Shown here: one piece after another, positions 40,862-49,078 of the stretch | Layout of the letters: every line of letters starts with the position of its first letter | Position numbering within the stretch: the first letter of the stretch is position 1 | Source of the DNA: Mesorhizobium sp. Z1-4 | Lineage (GTDB): Bacteria > Pseudomonadota > Alphaproteobacteria > Rhizobiales > Rhizobiaceae | Reading direction: 5' to 3' | Length of the DNA stretch: 64,000 nucleotides | Assembly: GCF_004000235.1 (NCBI RefSeq) | Contig: NZ_RCIO01000001.1 | Location: forward strand, 310,001 to 374,000 | Notes under the pieces: model-generated | Databases searched by the model: none | The model's input: only the letters and a program-made list of their open reading frames with translations | Told to the model about the DNA's origin: nothing | Position numbers and translations under genes: made by a program

Positions 40862-41974
40862 ATGACCGCGGCAGTGAAACTCTACGCTTCGCGTATCGAC
40901 GCGGTACGCGCCAACATGAAGGCTGGCGGCATCGACGCCCTCGTGATCGGCGCCACATCCGATATGCAATACCTGACCGGCAAGAAGCTCCCCAACACGG
41001 AACGCTTCAATGCGCTTGTGATTTCCTCGACGGGAACCCCCCATCTCGTAGTGCCGCAGCTTCAGCGCCCGCTTGTATCGGAACTCGAGGGAAGCGTGGA
41101 AATCGTGACCTGGGAAGAAACCAGCGATCCGGTCGCGGTGACTGCTGACTTGCTGGCAAGCCTTGGCGCCCGTTCGCTCGCCGTGGACGGCCTGATGCGC
41201 GCTGCCTTTCTGCTGCGGCTTCAGTCACAGCTCGGGCAGAGCGTCAGCTTCAGCGATGCCACGCCGGTTTGCGCACAGGCGCGCCTTTGCAAAGACAGCG
41301 ACGAAATCGCCATTCTGAAGGATGCAGGTGGCCGTTTCGACGCCATCTGGCAGGAATTCTGGAGCAAGGGGCGCCTCGTCGGTGTCAGCGAGCGCAATGT
41401 CGTCGAGCAGATCCGCAAGCTGCTCCACGCCCATGGCTTCGACACGATGGAGTGGTGCGACGTGGGCAGCGGTCCCAACGGCGCCTCGCCCCTGCATCAT
41501 CATTCCGATCGCATTATTGAACCCGGCGACCCGGTTGTCATCGACTTTGCCGGCACCATCGGCGGCTATTTCATGGATACCTGCCGCACGCCGGTCGCAG
41601 GAACGCCGCCGCCGGAATTTCTGGAAATCTACAACGTCGTACAGCGCGCCCACGTCGCAGCCAATGTGGCGGCGAAGCCGGGCATTGCAGCGCAGGAAGT
41701 GGATCGGGCCGGAAGAGATGTGATCACGGCTGCAGGCTTCGGAGACAGGTTCATCCATCGCCTTGGCCACGGGCTTGGTCTCGACGCTCATGAAGAACCT
41801 TACATCGTCTCGGGAAACAAGCTCACGCTGAGGCCGGGTATGGTCTACTCGAACGAGCCAGGCATCTACATCGACGGGAAATGGGGCGTGCGCATCGAGG
41901 ACATCATCCTGATGACCGATGAAGGCGCGCAGTCATTCAATACTGCCACCCGCGACATCGTCAGCATGAACTGA
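40862..41974 (+). CDS. M24-family metallohydrolase (Xaa-Pro dipeptidase-like)
   Basis: A 370-residue pita-bread-fold hydrolase. All five metal ligands of M24 enzymes can be read: Asp228 (VIDFAG), Asp239 (YFMDTCRT), His303 (RLGHGLGL), Glu332 (YSNEPGIY) and Glu346 (VRIEDIIL). The N-terminal creatinase-like domain covers residues 1-140. It should cleave a C-N bond, for example an imidodipeptide or related amide, using Mn or Co. It starts one base after the flavin reductase stop. A second M24 relative follows; the pairing of a metal and a metal-free member recalls hydrolase pairs of ectoine and creatine breakdown, but neither pathway is otherwise present. Confidence 0.85.
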   Translation: MTAAVKLYASRIDAVRANMKAGGIDALVIGATSDMQYLTGKKLPNTERFNALVISSTGTPHLVVPQLQRPLVSELEGSVEIVTWEETSDPVAVTADLLASLGARSLAVDGLMRAAFLLRLQSQLGQSVSFSDATPVCAQARLCKDSDEIAILKDAGGRFDAIWQEFWSKGRLVGVSERNVVEQIRKLLHAHGFDTMEWCDVGSGPNGASPLHHHSDRIIEPGDPVVIDFAGTIGGYFMDTCRTPVAGTPPPEFLEIYNVVQRAHVAANVAAKPGIAAQEVDRAGRDVITAAGFGDRFIHRLGHGLGLDAHEEPYIVSGNKLTLRPGMVYSNEPGIYIDGKWGVRIEDIILMTDEGAQSFNTATRDIVSMN

Positions 41975-41984
41975 GGACATCACA

Positions 41985-43133
41985 GTGACAATCACAGCCA
42001 AGGTGGCGCCGTCGGACGCAATGTTTCCGCTTTCGGAGTACCAGGACCGCATTGCACGGACCCGGTCGAAAATGGCCGAGCTGAAGGCCGACGTCCTTCT
42101 GATCGATTGCGTTGAGCACATGGTCTACCTCTTCGGCTATGCGCCGCCCGCGGCAATCTATCAGGTGGTGCTGCTGCCACTCGAAGGGGACCCGGTCGGT
42201 ATCGTGCGCTCGCTCGATGCCACCACATTCGCCGAACAGTCTTGGGTGCGCGAGGCGATCCATTTTGCCGACGATCAGAACCCGATTGCCATCATCTCCG
42301 AGGAGGTGAAGCGGCGCGGCTGGAGCGGTGCGAACATCGCTATCGAGCTGGATTCGCACTTCCTTCCCGCTAAACGCTTCATACAGCTGCAATCGGCGCT
42401 GCCCGACGCGCATTTCGTCGATTTCTCTCAGGTCCTGTGGGAGATGCGGCTGATAAAGTCGGATCATGAGATCGCCATGATGCGCGAAGTCTCGCGGATC
42501 GCCGATGCCGGCATGATGGCCGCAATCGAGACTGCGGCCGAGGGTGTCAGCGAACGCAAATGCGCGGCCGCGCTTTATGCAAGGGTGATCGAGGAAGGTG
42601 CGGATTCCATGCGAAGCGCGCTGATGTCTGCGGGCGCGCGCACTGATTCCCTCCACGGACGCCTAGGAAATCACATCTTGCGAAAAGGCGATGTGATGCA
42701 TGTGGAATCCATTCCCCTGTTGAGGGGGTATGGGGCACGGCTGATGCGTTCCAGCGTCGTCGGGGAGCCGGCAGCAGACCTCGCAAACGCGGCGCAAGTC
42801 ATGCTTGCCGCGCAGGAAGAGCAGTATGCGGCGATGCGTCCGGGAGCCCGAGCGTCCGACGTCGACGGCATCCTCCGCGACCGCATTCTCAAATCGGGCC
42901 TGCGCAAGACATATGAAAATTTCACCGGCTACACGCTGGGCTTCATCGGACTGCCCATTACAAGCGATTTTACCCGCGCATATCTCCGGACCTCTGATTG
43001 GCTCCTTGAGGAAGGCATGGTATTTCACATGTATACATACGCCGCCGGCATTGCGTTCAGCGACACCGTTCTTGTTACAGATACGGGATCGGAGAGATTG
43101 ACCAGAACCGAACGAAAACTCTTCGTCAGGTAG
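41985..43133 (+). CDS. Metal-free creatinase-type M24 hydrolase
   Basis: A 382-residue pita-bread-fold protein related to the previous gene but lacking the metal site: at the positions of the two Asp ligands it has VMHVESIPL and ARLMRSSVVG, and the C-terminal Glu ligands are replaced in VFHMYTYAAG and FSDTVLVT. Creatinase is the known metal-independent branch of this fold and uses an active-site His; DSLHGRLGN near residue 223 could supply it. The start is GTG 41985 with GAGG upstream. It could hydrolyse a guanidino or amide C-N bond, or be a non-catalytic partner of the preceding protein. Confidence 0.78.
   Translation: MTITAKVAPSDAMFPLSEYQDRIARTRSKMAELKADVLLIDCVEHMVYLFGYAPPAAIYQVVLLPLEGDPVGIVRSLDATTFAEQSWVREAIHFADDQNPIAIISEEVKRRGWSGANIAIELDSHFLPAKRFIQLQSALPDAHFVDFSQVLWEMRLIKSDHEIAMMREVSRIADAGMMAAIETAAEGVSERKCAAALYARVIEEGADSMRSALMSAGARTDSLHGRLGNHILRKGDVMHVESIPLLRGYGARLMRSSVVGEPAADLANAAQVMLAAQEEQYAAMRPGARASDVDGILRDRILKSGLRKTYENFTGYTLGFIGLPITSDFTRAYLRTSDWLLEEGMVFHMYTYAAGIAFSDTVLVTDTGSERLTRTERKLFVR
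43029..43038. promoter_or_regulatory. Palindrome ATGTATACAT upstream of the GntR gene
   Basis: A perfect ten-base palindrome 103 bases before the GntR start, inside the 3' part of the M24-type gene. It shares nine bases with the operator-like palindrome at 34890-34898 in front of the cluster. Its place in coding sequence lowers confidence, but autoregulation of GntR genes from within an upstream gene is possible. Confidence 0.35.
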
Positions 43134-43141
43134 GATATTCA

Positions 43142-43810
43142 ATGTTGAGTTTCGACAAGGTCGAGACCCGCAGCACCGTCGTGTTGCAAGTCTACCAGCA
43201 GATGAAGCGAAGCATCTTGCGTGGCGAGCTACCGACCGGATACCGGATTGTCGAAGTGAACATTGCAGAGGCGTTCGGCGTGAGCCGGACACCTGTCCGC
43301 GAGGCCATTTCCAGGCTCATCGCCCAGGGCTTCATTAAAGAGCAGGGCAACGTAAAAGTCGTAGCCGACATCTCTGTGAGCATGAGCGAGATCAACGGCA
43401 TTCGGACCGTTCTCGAGAGCTACGCGGCCAGGCTCGCGGCAGAGAATGCCACCGATGAAGATCTGCGTGTGATCTCGGAATATTGCAATTCGAGCGTGCT
43501 GGTCGATGGATCGTCGCCGCTCGAAAAACGAGCGATGCTCAACGATTCCTTCCACGAAGCAGTGGCGCGAGCATCCTACAATGAACGCCTGATCAAGATG
43601 ATCGCCGATTTCTACGAATACGCGCTCACCGAGGAAATGCTGGTCTACTACAGCAAAGCCGATACGGAAGCCCACGCAGAGCAGCACCGCTCGATAGTGA
43701 AGGCGCTATGCGAACGCGATCCCGATGCAGCGGAAGAGGCGATGCGCGCCCACATCACTTCGATCGGCCGGGTGATCGAACGCGCGATCACGCAGATGAA
43801 GCCTAAATAG
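43142..43810 (+). CDS. GntR-family regulator, FCD class
   Basis: A 222-residue GntR regulator. The winged helix-turn-helix spans residues about 8-75 (NIAEAFGVSRTPVREAISRLIAQGFI); the all-helical FCD effector domain follows, with metal-site type residues in NDSFHEAVARAS near residue 138 and HAEQHRSIVKAL near 180. It lies 8 bases after the M24-type gene. It is the only regulator within the 34.9-45.3 kb cluster and therefore the prime candidate for control of that operon through the TGTATACA-type palindromes. Carboxylic acids are usual ligands of this class. Confidence 0.88.
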   Translation: MLSFDKVETRSTVVLQVYQQMKRSILRGELPTGYRIVEVNIAEAFGVSRTPVREAISRLIAQGFIKEQGNVKVVADISVSMSEINGIRTVLESYAARLAAENATDEDLRVISEYCNSSVLVDGSSPLEKRAMLNDSFHEAVARASYNERLIKMIADFYEYALTEEMLVYYSKADTEAHAEQHRSIVKALCERDPDAAEEAMRAHITSIGRVIERAITQMKPK

Positions 43811-43870
43811 CCGCCGATCGCACCAAGCCAACCAAGTCAATTCATCGCATTGAGTTCCGGGAGGGAATAC

Positions 43871-44152
43871 ATGCCCGCGCACATCGTTATTGAAGTGGAA
43901 GTCACCGACAAGGAACTCTACGAGGATTACCGGCACAAGCTGCCGCCCACCATGGCGGAGTTCGGCGGCAAGCCCATCGTCAGGGGATTTGCGCAGCTTC
44001 TCGAGGGGGAAACCGCGATGGACCGGATTTCGGTGATCGAGTTTCCCGACAGCGAGTCGGCACTCGCCTGGTATCGCAGCCCCAATGTTCAGGCACTGGG
44101 CGACCAACGCAGAGCATCGGCGAAGGTAACAATGCGGCTGGTTAATTCCTGA
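43871..44152 (+). CDS. DUF1330 family protein
   Basis: A 93-residue protein of the DUF1330 family, a ferredoxin-like alpha/beta barrel (dimeric) fold. Recognisable features are YEDYRHKLPPTMAEFGGKPIVRGF and ISVIEFPDSESALAWYRSPNVQAL. No enzymatic activity is established for the family; members sit often in catabolic operons, as do related EthD-like proteins. ATG 43871 has GGGAGG upstream. It lies between the GntR and the M20 genes. Confidence 0.85.
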   Translation: MPAHIVIEVEVTDKELYEDYRHKLPPTMAEFGGKPIVRGFAQLLEGETAMDRISVIEFPDSESALAWYRSPNVQALGDQRRASAKVTMRLVNS

Positions 44153-44174
44153 CGGCCGGCAGCGGAGACGAGAC

Positions 44175-45338
44175 ATGACATCGGAAGACAAGGTCGCCGG
44201 CTGGCTCGAGGCGCGGCGGGAGGCGATGGTCGAGCTGCTGCGCGACCTCGTCAACACGGACAGCCATACGCCGGACAAGCAAGGCGTCGACGCCGTCGTG
44301 GATCAGTTGCAGAAGTTTCTGGAATCGGAGGGTGTGGCAACGCGGCTCGACGAACAGCAGGCCGCGGGAAACCTTCTTCACGCCGACATATGCCCCAGGG
44401 GTTTCAACGGCAAACCGGTCTTCCTGATGGGGCACTGCGACACGGTATTTCCGAAGGGCGAAGCGGCGAAACGGCCGTTCGCGATTTCGGGCGACCGCGC
44501 CTACGGCCCCGGCGTTGCGGACATGAAGGGCGGACTTGTCGTCAACGCCTTCGTGATCGCGGCACTGAATGCGCAATTTCCCGAAGGCGTGCCTGTGCGG
44601 GCGCTGTTTACCTCGGACGAAGAAATCGCATCGCCAGTGTCTCGCCACGAGATCGCAAGGAGCACGCAAGGCGCGCTTGCCGTGTTCAACAGCGAGCCCG
44701 GAAGGCCGAGCGGAAACGTCACGGTTGGCCGGAAGGGCGGTGTTTTCATGCGCGTCGACGTCGCGGGGCGAGCTGCACATTCGGGATCGCACTTCACACA
44801 CGGCATCAGCGCGGTCGAAGCGCTGGCGCGCAAGATCACCGAACTTCACGGGCTGACCGACCTTGAGATCGGCGTGACCGTCAATGTCGGCGTGATCAGG
44901 GGCGGCCTGACGCTCAACACCGTAGCGCCCGAAGCAAGCGCAGAGTTCGAGCTGCGCTATGTCGATGAGCGGCACCGCGATGAATACATGGCGAAGATCG
45001 AGCAGATAGTCGCCACCGAGCACGTTGCGGGGTCCAGCGCTGAACTGACCATAACCGGGGAGTTCCTGCCACTCGTTCAGAGCGAAGCCTGCAAGGCGCT
45101 GTACGAAACATATGATGCCGCGGCGGGCAGCCTCGGCCTGCATTTCGGCGAGGAATTCTCAGGCGGGTGTTCCGATGCCGGCATCCCCTCCAGCCTCGGT
45201 GTCCCGACCATATGCGGCACAGGACCGGTCGGCGGCGGATCGCACACGGTCGAGGAATATATCGAGATCGATACGCTCCTCACCCGGGCGCAGACCCTGG
45301 CAATCGCGGTCATGCGGGTTGCGGCAAGCGGCGGCTGA
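44175..45338 (+). CDS. M20-family metallopeptidase (glutamate carboxypeptidase-like)
   Basis: A di-zinc hydrolase of 387 residues. The M20 metal site is complete: His in MGHCDTVF near residue 89, bridging Asp in GPGVADMKGG near 117, catalytic Glu-Glu in TSDEEIAS near 152, Glu in NSEPGRP near 176 and the C-terminal His in GGGSHTVEEY near 362. The lid domain occupies residues about 190-300. The carboxypeptidase G2 group, which removes C-terminal glutamate or cleaves N-acyl amino acids, is the closest by eye. It ends the cluster and converges on the ribokinase gene. No signal peptide, so it acts in the cytoplasm. Confidence 0.87.
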   Translation: MTSEDKVAGWLEARREAMVELLRDLVNTDSHTPDKQGVDAVVDQLQKFLESEGVATRLDEQQAAGNLLHADICPRGFNGKPVFLMGHCDTVFPKGEAAKRPFAISGDRAYGPGVADMKGGLVVNAFVIAALNAQFPEGVPVRALFTSDEEIASPVSRHEIARSTQGALAVFNSEPGRPSGNVTVGRKGGVFMRVDVAGRAAHSGSHFTHGISAVEALARKITELHGLTDLEIGVTVNVGVIRGGLTLNTVAPEASAEFELRYVDERHRDEYMAKIEQIVATEHVAGSSAELTITGEFLPLVQSEACKALYETYDAAAGSLGLHFGEEFSGGCSDAGIPSSLGVPTICGTGPVGGGSHTVEEYIEIDTLLTRAQTLAIAVMRVAASGG

Positions 45339-45421
45339 GCCGGCGATTTGCTTCGGCGTCCCGGGCTTGCGGACCGTGCCGTTGTCCCCCGGGTGTCGAA
45401 TTGCGGCGCCGGCGGACCCGG

Positions 45422-46336
45422 CTAGATCAGGCGGTCTACCGTGGCTCGTGCGGGCAAAGCGGGAATTACTCCCACTTTGGTGCAGGCCTGTGAACCGCAC
45501 ACAGCGGCAAAGCGCACGGCATCGGTGAGGCTGCGCCCCTCGGCCAACGCAACGCCGAGACCGGCGTTGAAGGCATCTCCGGCACCCGTCGTGTCGACAA
45601 CCTCTACGGGTACCGACGGCACGATTTCATCAATCTCGTCGGTCAAGACCAGCACACCCGCACGCCCCATGGTCACCAGCACATTGCGCACGCCGCGGCG
45701 TCTCAGTTCGCGGGCAAGTTCATGCGTGGGTCGCCCGTCGTCGGCTTCCAAGCCAAGCAGGATGCGCAATTCGCTTTCGTTGGGCGTCAGGTAGTCGACA
45801 TGACGGAAGATGGAATCCGGCAGCGCCACCGCCGGCGCCGGATTCAGCACCGTGATCGCTCCTGCCCGTTTGCCGAGTTCCATGGCGCGCTGTGCCGCGG
45901 CTACCGGAATTTCCAGCACACTCATCACGACGTTGCTGCCGGCGATCCTGTCCGCCGCCTTGTCCACGAAGCCGGCATCCATGAGCTCGTTCGCGCCCAT
46001 GTCGAGCACGATGAAGTTGTCCCCCTGCTGGTTCAGAATGATGAGCCCGGCTCCGGTGGCACGCTCGGCGGTCGTCAGGACATGCGCGGCATCGACGCCT
46101 TCGGATTCGTATAATTCGGTCGCTATCGTACCCAGTTTGTCCGCCCCGATCACGGCCACCAGCGAAGCGTCGCCGCCAAGACGGGCAATGGCCACGGCCT
46201 GGTTCGATCCCTTGCCGCCGGGCCCCATGTCGAAGTCGGAACCGGGCATGGTCTCGCCGAACACCGGCAGCCGCGACGCGCGAATTGTCATGCCGACCGC
46301 AAAGCTGCCGACCACTGTAATCTTCGGTTTTGTCAT
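45422..46336 (-). CDS. rbsK: Ribokinase (PfkB family)
   Basis: Phosphorylates ribose at O5. The 304-residue protein has both PfkB signatures: GPGGKGSNQAVAIARLGG near residues 38-55 and DTTGAGDAFNAGLG near 246, where the Asp is the catalytic base; TPNESEL and VTMGRAGVLV are also typical. It is transcribed leftward 41 bases after the AraC gene, presumably in one unit. Ribose would come from the nucleoside hydrolase encoded in the divergent operon; a deoxyribokinase or related sugar specificity cannot be ruled out. Confidence 0.87.
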   Translation of the reverse strand: MTKPKITVVGSFAVGMTIRASRLPVFGETMPGSDFDMGPGGKGSNQAVAIARLGGDASLVAVIGADKLGTIATELYESEGVDAAHVLTTAERATGAGLIILNQQGDNFIVLDMGANELMDAGFVDKAADRIAGSNVVMSVLEIPVAAAQRAMELGKRAGAITVLNPAPAVALPDSIFRHVDYLTPNESELRILLGLEADDGRPTHELARELRRRGVRNVLVTMGRAGVLVLTDEIDEIVPSVPVEVVDTTGAGDAFNAGLGVALAEGRSLTDAVRFAAVCGSQACTKVGVIPALPARATVDRLI

Positions 46337-46377
46337 GCACCCCGCCTCCCGACTTCGCCCGCATCGCGGTAGCTATG

Positions 46378-47223
46378 TCACTTCTTTCCAAGTTCGTTGT
46401 TGCGCCAGGCCGCCGGTCCGATACCGACCAGCCGGCGGAAGGTCCTGCTGAAATGATAAACGTCGCAGAAGCCGCACCGGTCGGCTATGTGGAACGCGGA
46501 CTCGTCGGTTTCCGCCAGCAAACGCTGCGCAAGCGTCAGGCGCTCCCGCGTGACCCATGCCTTGGGGCCGGTTCCCACATAGCGATGGAAGAGACGGCGG
46601 TTCTGCGACGGGCTGAGACCCGTATATGCCGTGATGTCGGACGGTTTCCAGGCGTCGCCCGGCCTGGCGCGCATGGCATCGAGGACCAGACGAAGCCGCT
46701 GCGGAACGCTCGTCTCGCTGTTTTGGACATCCGGTTCCCCCAGCCGCCAAACGAGCTCGCCTACAAGCATGTTCAGCTGCAGGTCGATGCCCGGGCCGTG
46801 ACTCTCCAGCGTGGCGAACAGGCGCTCGAACCATTTGGTGACAAAGGCCGGATCGGGAAAGGTGACAACGGGCAGCGACTCGTTGAACAATTTGCGGCGC
46901 AGCGCTTCCGCGTTCGGCCCATCGATGCGGCACCACAACACCGTCCAGGGGTCGCGCTGATCGGCCGAATGGCGATGCGGTACCTCGTTCGCAATCCAGA
47001 CAAACTGATTTGCAGAGACCGTAAATCGGCGGCCAAGCGTCTCGACCGTCCCGCCCCCCGAGATGCAGAAGATCAAATCCTGCCCCTGAAAAGCACTGCG
47101 CGAGACCACGTAATCGCGGCTCGCCCTGAGGTGACCCGCCCTCACAACCGTGTAGGCAGTTTCGGTCCAGCGGGGTGCCGGAACGAAATGATGCGTTGCC
47201 AGGATTTGTGGTTTTTCCACCAT
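46378..47223 (-). CDS. AraC-family regulator with N-terminal cupin
   Basis: A 281-residue AraC-type activator. The N-terminal part (residues 1-150) looks like a sugar-sensing cupin domain (QDLIFCISGGGTVETLG, HRHSADQRDPWTVLW); the C-terminal two helix-turn-helix motifs are clear, the second as ADRCGFCDVYHFSRTFRRLVGIGP. It starts 132 bases from the divergent dioxygenase gene. Two direct TATGTC repeats with 20-base period in that gap are its likely binding site. It heads the leftward unit with ribokinase, so ribose or a nucleoside is the expected effector (inference). Confidence 0.87.
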   Translation of the reverse strand: MVEKPQILATHHFVPAPRWTETAYTVVRAGHLRASRDYVVSRSAFQGQDLIFCISGGGTVETLGRRFTVSANQFVWIANEVPHRHSADQRDPWTVLWCRIDGPNAEALRRKLFNESLPVVTFPDPAFVTKWFERLFATLESHGPGIDLQLNMLVGELVWRLGEPDVQNSETSVPQRLRLVLDAMRARPGDAWKPSDITAYTGLSPSQNRRLFHRYVGTGPKAWVTRERLTLAQRLLAETDESAFHIADRCGFCDVYHFSRTFRRLVGIGPAAWRNNELGKK

Positions 47224-47250
47224 GCGTGTTTTTTACAAAGTTTTGCCCAT

Positions 47251-47276
47251 TATGTCCATTTACCGGTCAGTATGTC
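47251..47276. promoter_or_regulatory. Direct repeats in the AraC/dioxygenase divergent promoter
   Basis: TATGTC at 47251-47256 and again at 47271-47276, 20 bases apart, that is two helical turns, the arrangement expected for an AraC-type dimer. The second copy is also part of a small dyad (TATGT-CGC-ACATA, 47271-47283). The gap separates the AraC gene from the dioxygenase and ECF operon. Confidence 0.55.
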
Positions 47277-47354
47277 GCACATAGCCTGACGTCACATTAC
47301 TCGCTTCTAAGTGCTCCCTCCCCCTCTGTTTGGAGCACGAAGGGCCGCGCAAAG

Positions 47355-48167
47355 GTGGAACTTGATCAATTGTTGACTCAATCGACGCAATCAAGCTCTG
47401 CCTTCGCGCCGTCCGAGGCTGAAGCCGACACTTATAAGCGGGACGGTTATTTTATTCGAAAGAGCCTGTTCTCACCCGACGAAGTTGCCAATTTCCGTGA
47501 CTACGCGCGGCAGCGCCTCGAAGCAGAGGCGGCCAGCGACAAGGTCATGGCAAAAGGCGACAGGGACGGCCGATCGACCCTCCTGAAAATGTGGAACAGT
47601 GCCGGCGACGACAAATACGGCATGGTTGCCCGTGATGAGCGGCTGGTGACCCTGGCCACCGCGGCAATCGGCGAGCCGGTTTATCTCTACAGCCACAAGA
47701 TGACGATGAAGCAGCCCCACGAAGGCGGCGCATGGGAGTGGCACCAGGATTTCGGCTACTGGTACAATTATGGCTGTCTGGCCCCGCAGATGATGAGCAT
47801 CTACGTGGCGCTCGACAAATCCACCCGAGAAAACGGTTGCCTGCAGGTTCTGGAGCGCACACATGAGCTCGGGCGCCTCAATCACGAACGTGATGCAGAT
47901 GGGCAGACCATCGTGCAGCAGGAGCATCTCGATGCTGCGCTTACCCGCTTCAAGCATATTTACGTGGAAATGGAGGCCGGCGACGCGCTGGTTTTCCACG
48001 GAAACCTGCTGCACCGTTCGGATGCGAACCGCAGCGATACCTACAGGTGGGGCTATATCTGCTCCTACAACGCCGTAGCCAACGCGCCGTTCAAACGGGT
48101 TCGCGACTACGGCAATTTCGAAGAACTTAAAGTGGTGCCGGCCGGGAGTTTCCAAACGGCATCGTGA
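47355..48167 (+). CDS. Phytanoyl-CoA dioxygenase-family protein (Fe(II)/2-oxoglutarate oxygenase)
   Basis: A 270-residue member of the PhyH superfamily. The iron site is His130 and Asp132 (EWHQDFGYW) and probably His220 (GNLLHRSD), with Arg226 (ANRSD) as the 2-oxoglutarate contact. This set indicates an active hydroxylase or demethylase. GTG 47355 is taken as the start; the frame is open further upstream but enters the AraC promoter. It lies 133 bases before the ECF S-component gene and is divergent from the AraC gene, so it is likely part of the nucleoside operon. A modified nucleoside, for instance one with a methyl or deoxyribose group, is a possible substrate; direct evidence is lacking. 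Confidence 0.82.
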   Translation: MELDQLLTQSTQSSSAFAPSEAEADTYKRDGYFIRKSLFSPDEVANFRDYARQRLEAEAASDKVMAKGDRDGRSTLLKMWNSAGDDKYGMVARDERLVTLATAAIGEPVYLYSHKMTMKQPHEGGAWEWHQDFGYWYNYGCLAPQMMSIYVALDKSTRENGCLQVLERTHELGRLNHERDADGQTIVQQEHLDAALTRFKHIYVEMEAGDALVFHGNLLHRSDANRSDTYRWGYICSYNAVANAPFKRVRDYGNFEELKVVPAGSFQTAS

Positions 48168-48300
48168 GGATGCGCGCGGTTTGCGCCGCGTGTTGTGAGC
48201 TCGTCCGAGGAAGGTCGCGTTCAGTTTGCAGTTGTCCGGCAGGGCAGAGTTGCAGCGTGATGCGGTTCACAAGGCGAGGCAACCTAGGGGGAGTAAGACC

Positions 48301-49011
48301 ATGAATTCCAATACATCAGCGCCGACACTCAAGAAGTCGTCCGGCGGACAACTAAACATCCCGACCACGTTCATCGTGACGCTGATCCCGGTCTGCGTGG
48401 CCCTGAACATCGTTGGCGGCTTTATCGCACATGCGTTGCGCCTCCCGGTCTATCTGGACATGATCGGCACCGCCATCTCGGCCATCGTGCTCGGCCCCTG
48501 GTGGGGCGCACTCGTCGGTATTCTGACCAACACCGGCTCGTCGCTCATCAACGGCCCAGTCAGCCTGCCTTTCGCACTGGTCAATATCGCCGGCGCGCTT
48601 GTGTGGGGTTATGGCGTCCGTTCATTCGGCCTCGGCCGCACCTTGCCCCGGTTTTTCGCGCTCAACATCATTGTTGCGATCGTTTGCACGATCATCGCCG
48701 CGCCGATCATCGTTCTGGTCTTCGGCGGCGCGACCGGCAACACCGCTGACGCTCTGACCGGCGTGTTCCTTGCGGTTGGCCAGAACCTCGTCGGTTCGGT
48801 TCTGTCGTCGAACATTCTGACATCACTCGCGGACAAGATCATCGGCGGTTTCGTGGCCCTTGCGGTGATCGAAGCAATGCCTCGATCTCTGACAGCCGAC
48901 CTCGATCTTGTGAAATCGACACCGCTGAAGGGCATACTTTATGCACTGGTTGGCGTGCTTATAGGTGTCGTGATCATTGCGATATTCCTCGCCATGGGAT
49001 CGGGCGGCTAG
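48301..49011 (+). CDS. ECF transporter S component (substrate-binding membrane subunit)
   Basis: A 236-residue integral membrane protein with about six segments. It has the ECF S-component pattern LNIVGGFIAHALRLPVYLDMIGTAISAIVLGPWWGALVGILTN, broken here into VYLDMIGTAI and GPWWGALVG blocks near residues 58-80, and NGPVSLPFALVNIAGALVWG. This fits S subunits of the CD3073-like group. It confers specificity and works with the EcfA, EcfA' and EcfT products encoded directly downstream. ATG 48301 follows GGGGGAG. The flanking nucleoside phosphorylases and hydrolase point to a nucleoside ligand. A 67-base gap with a strong hairpin separates it from the first ATPase gene. Confidence 0.82.
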   Translation: MNSNTSAPTLKKSSGGQLNIPTTFIVTLIPVCVALNIVGGFIAHALRLPVYLDMIGTAISAIVLGPWWGALVGILTNTGSSLINGPVSLPFALVNIAGALVWGYGVRSFGLGRTLPRFFALNIIVAIVCTIIAAPIIVLVFGGATGNTADALTGVFLAVGQNLVGSVLSSNILTSLADKIIGGFVALAVIEAMPRSLTADLDLVKSTPLKGILYALVGVLIGVVIIAIFLAMGSGG

Positions 49012-49034
49012 TCCGGCAGTCCAGCAGTTTTTAC

Positions 49035-49060
49035 GGCGCCGGCTGCAAACGGCCGGCGCC
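49035..49060 (+). other. Strong intercistronic hairpin between S component and EcfA
   Basis: A perfect nine-pair GC stem (GGCGCCGGC with GCCGGCGCC) around an eight-base loop, 19 bases before the EcfA start. There is no T-run after it, so it is more likely an RNA-processing or stability element, or an attenuator, that lets the S component be made in excess of the energising module. Confidence 0.7.
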
Positions 49061-49078
49061 AATGCCCGAGAATAAAGA

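Noticed and set aside
40862-43133. Ectoine or creatine degradation operon
   Set aside because: Only the M24 fold is shared; no ectoine deacetylase, transaminase, creatininase or sarcosine oxidase gene is nearby.
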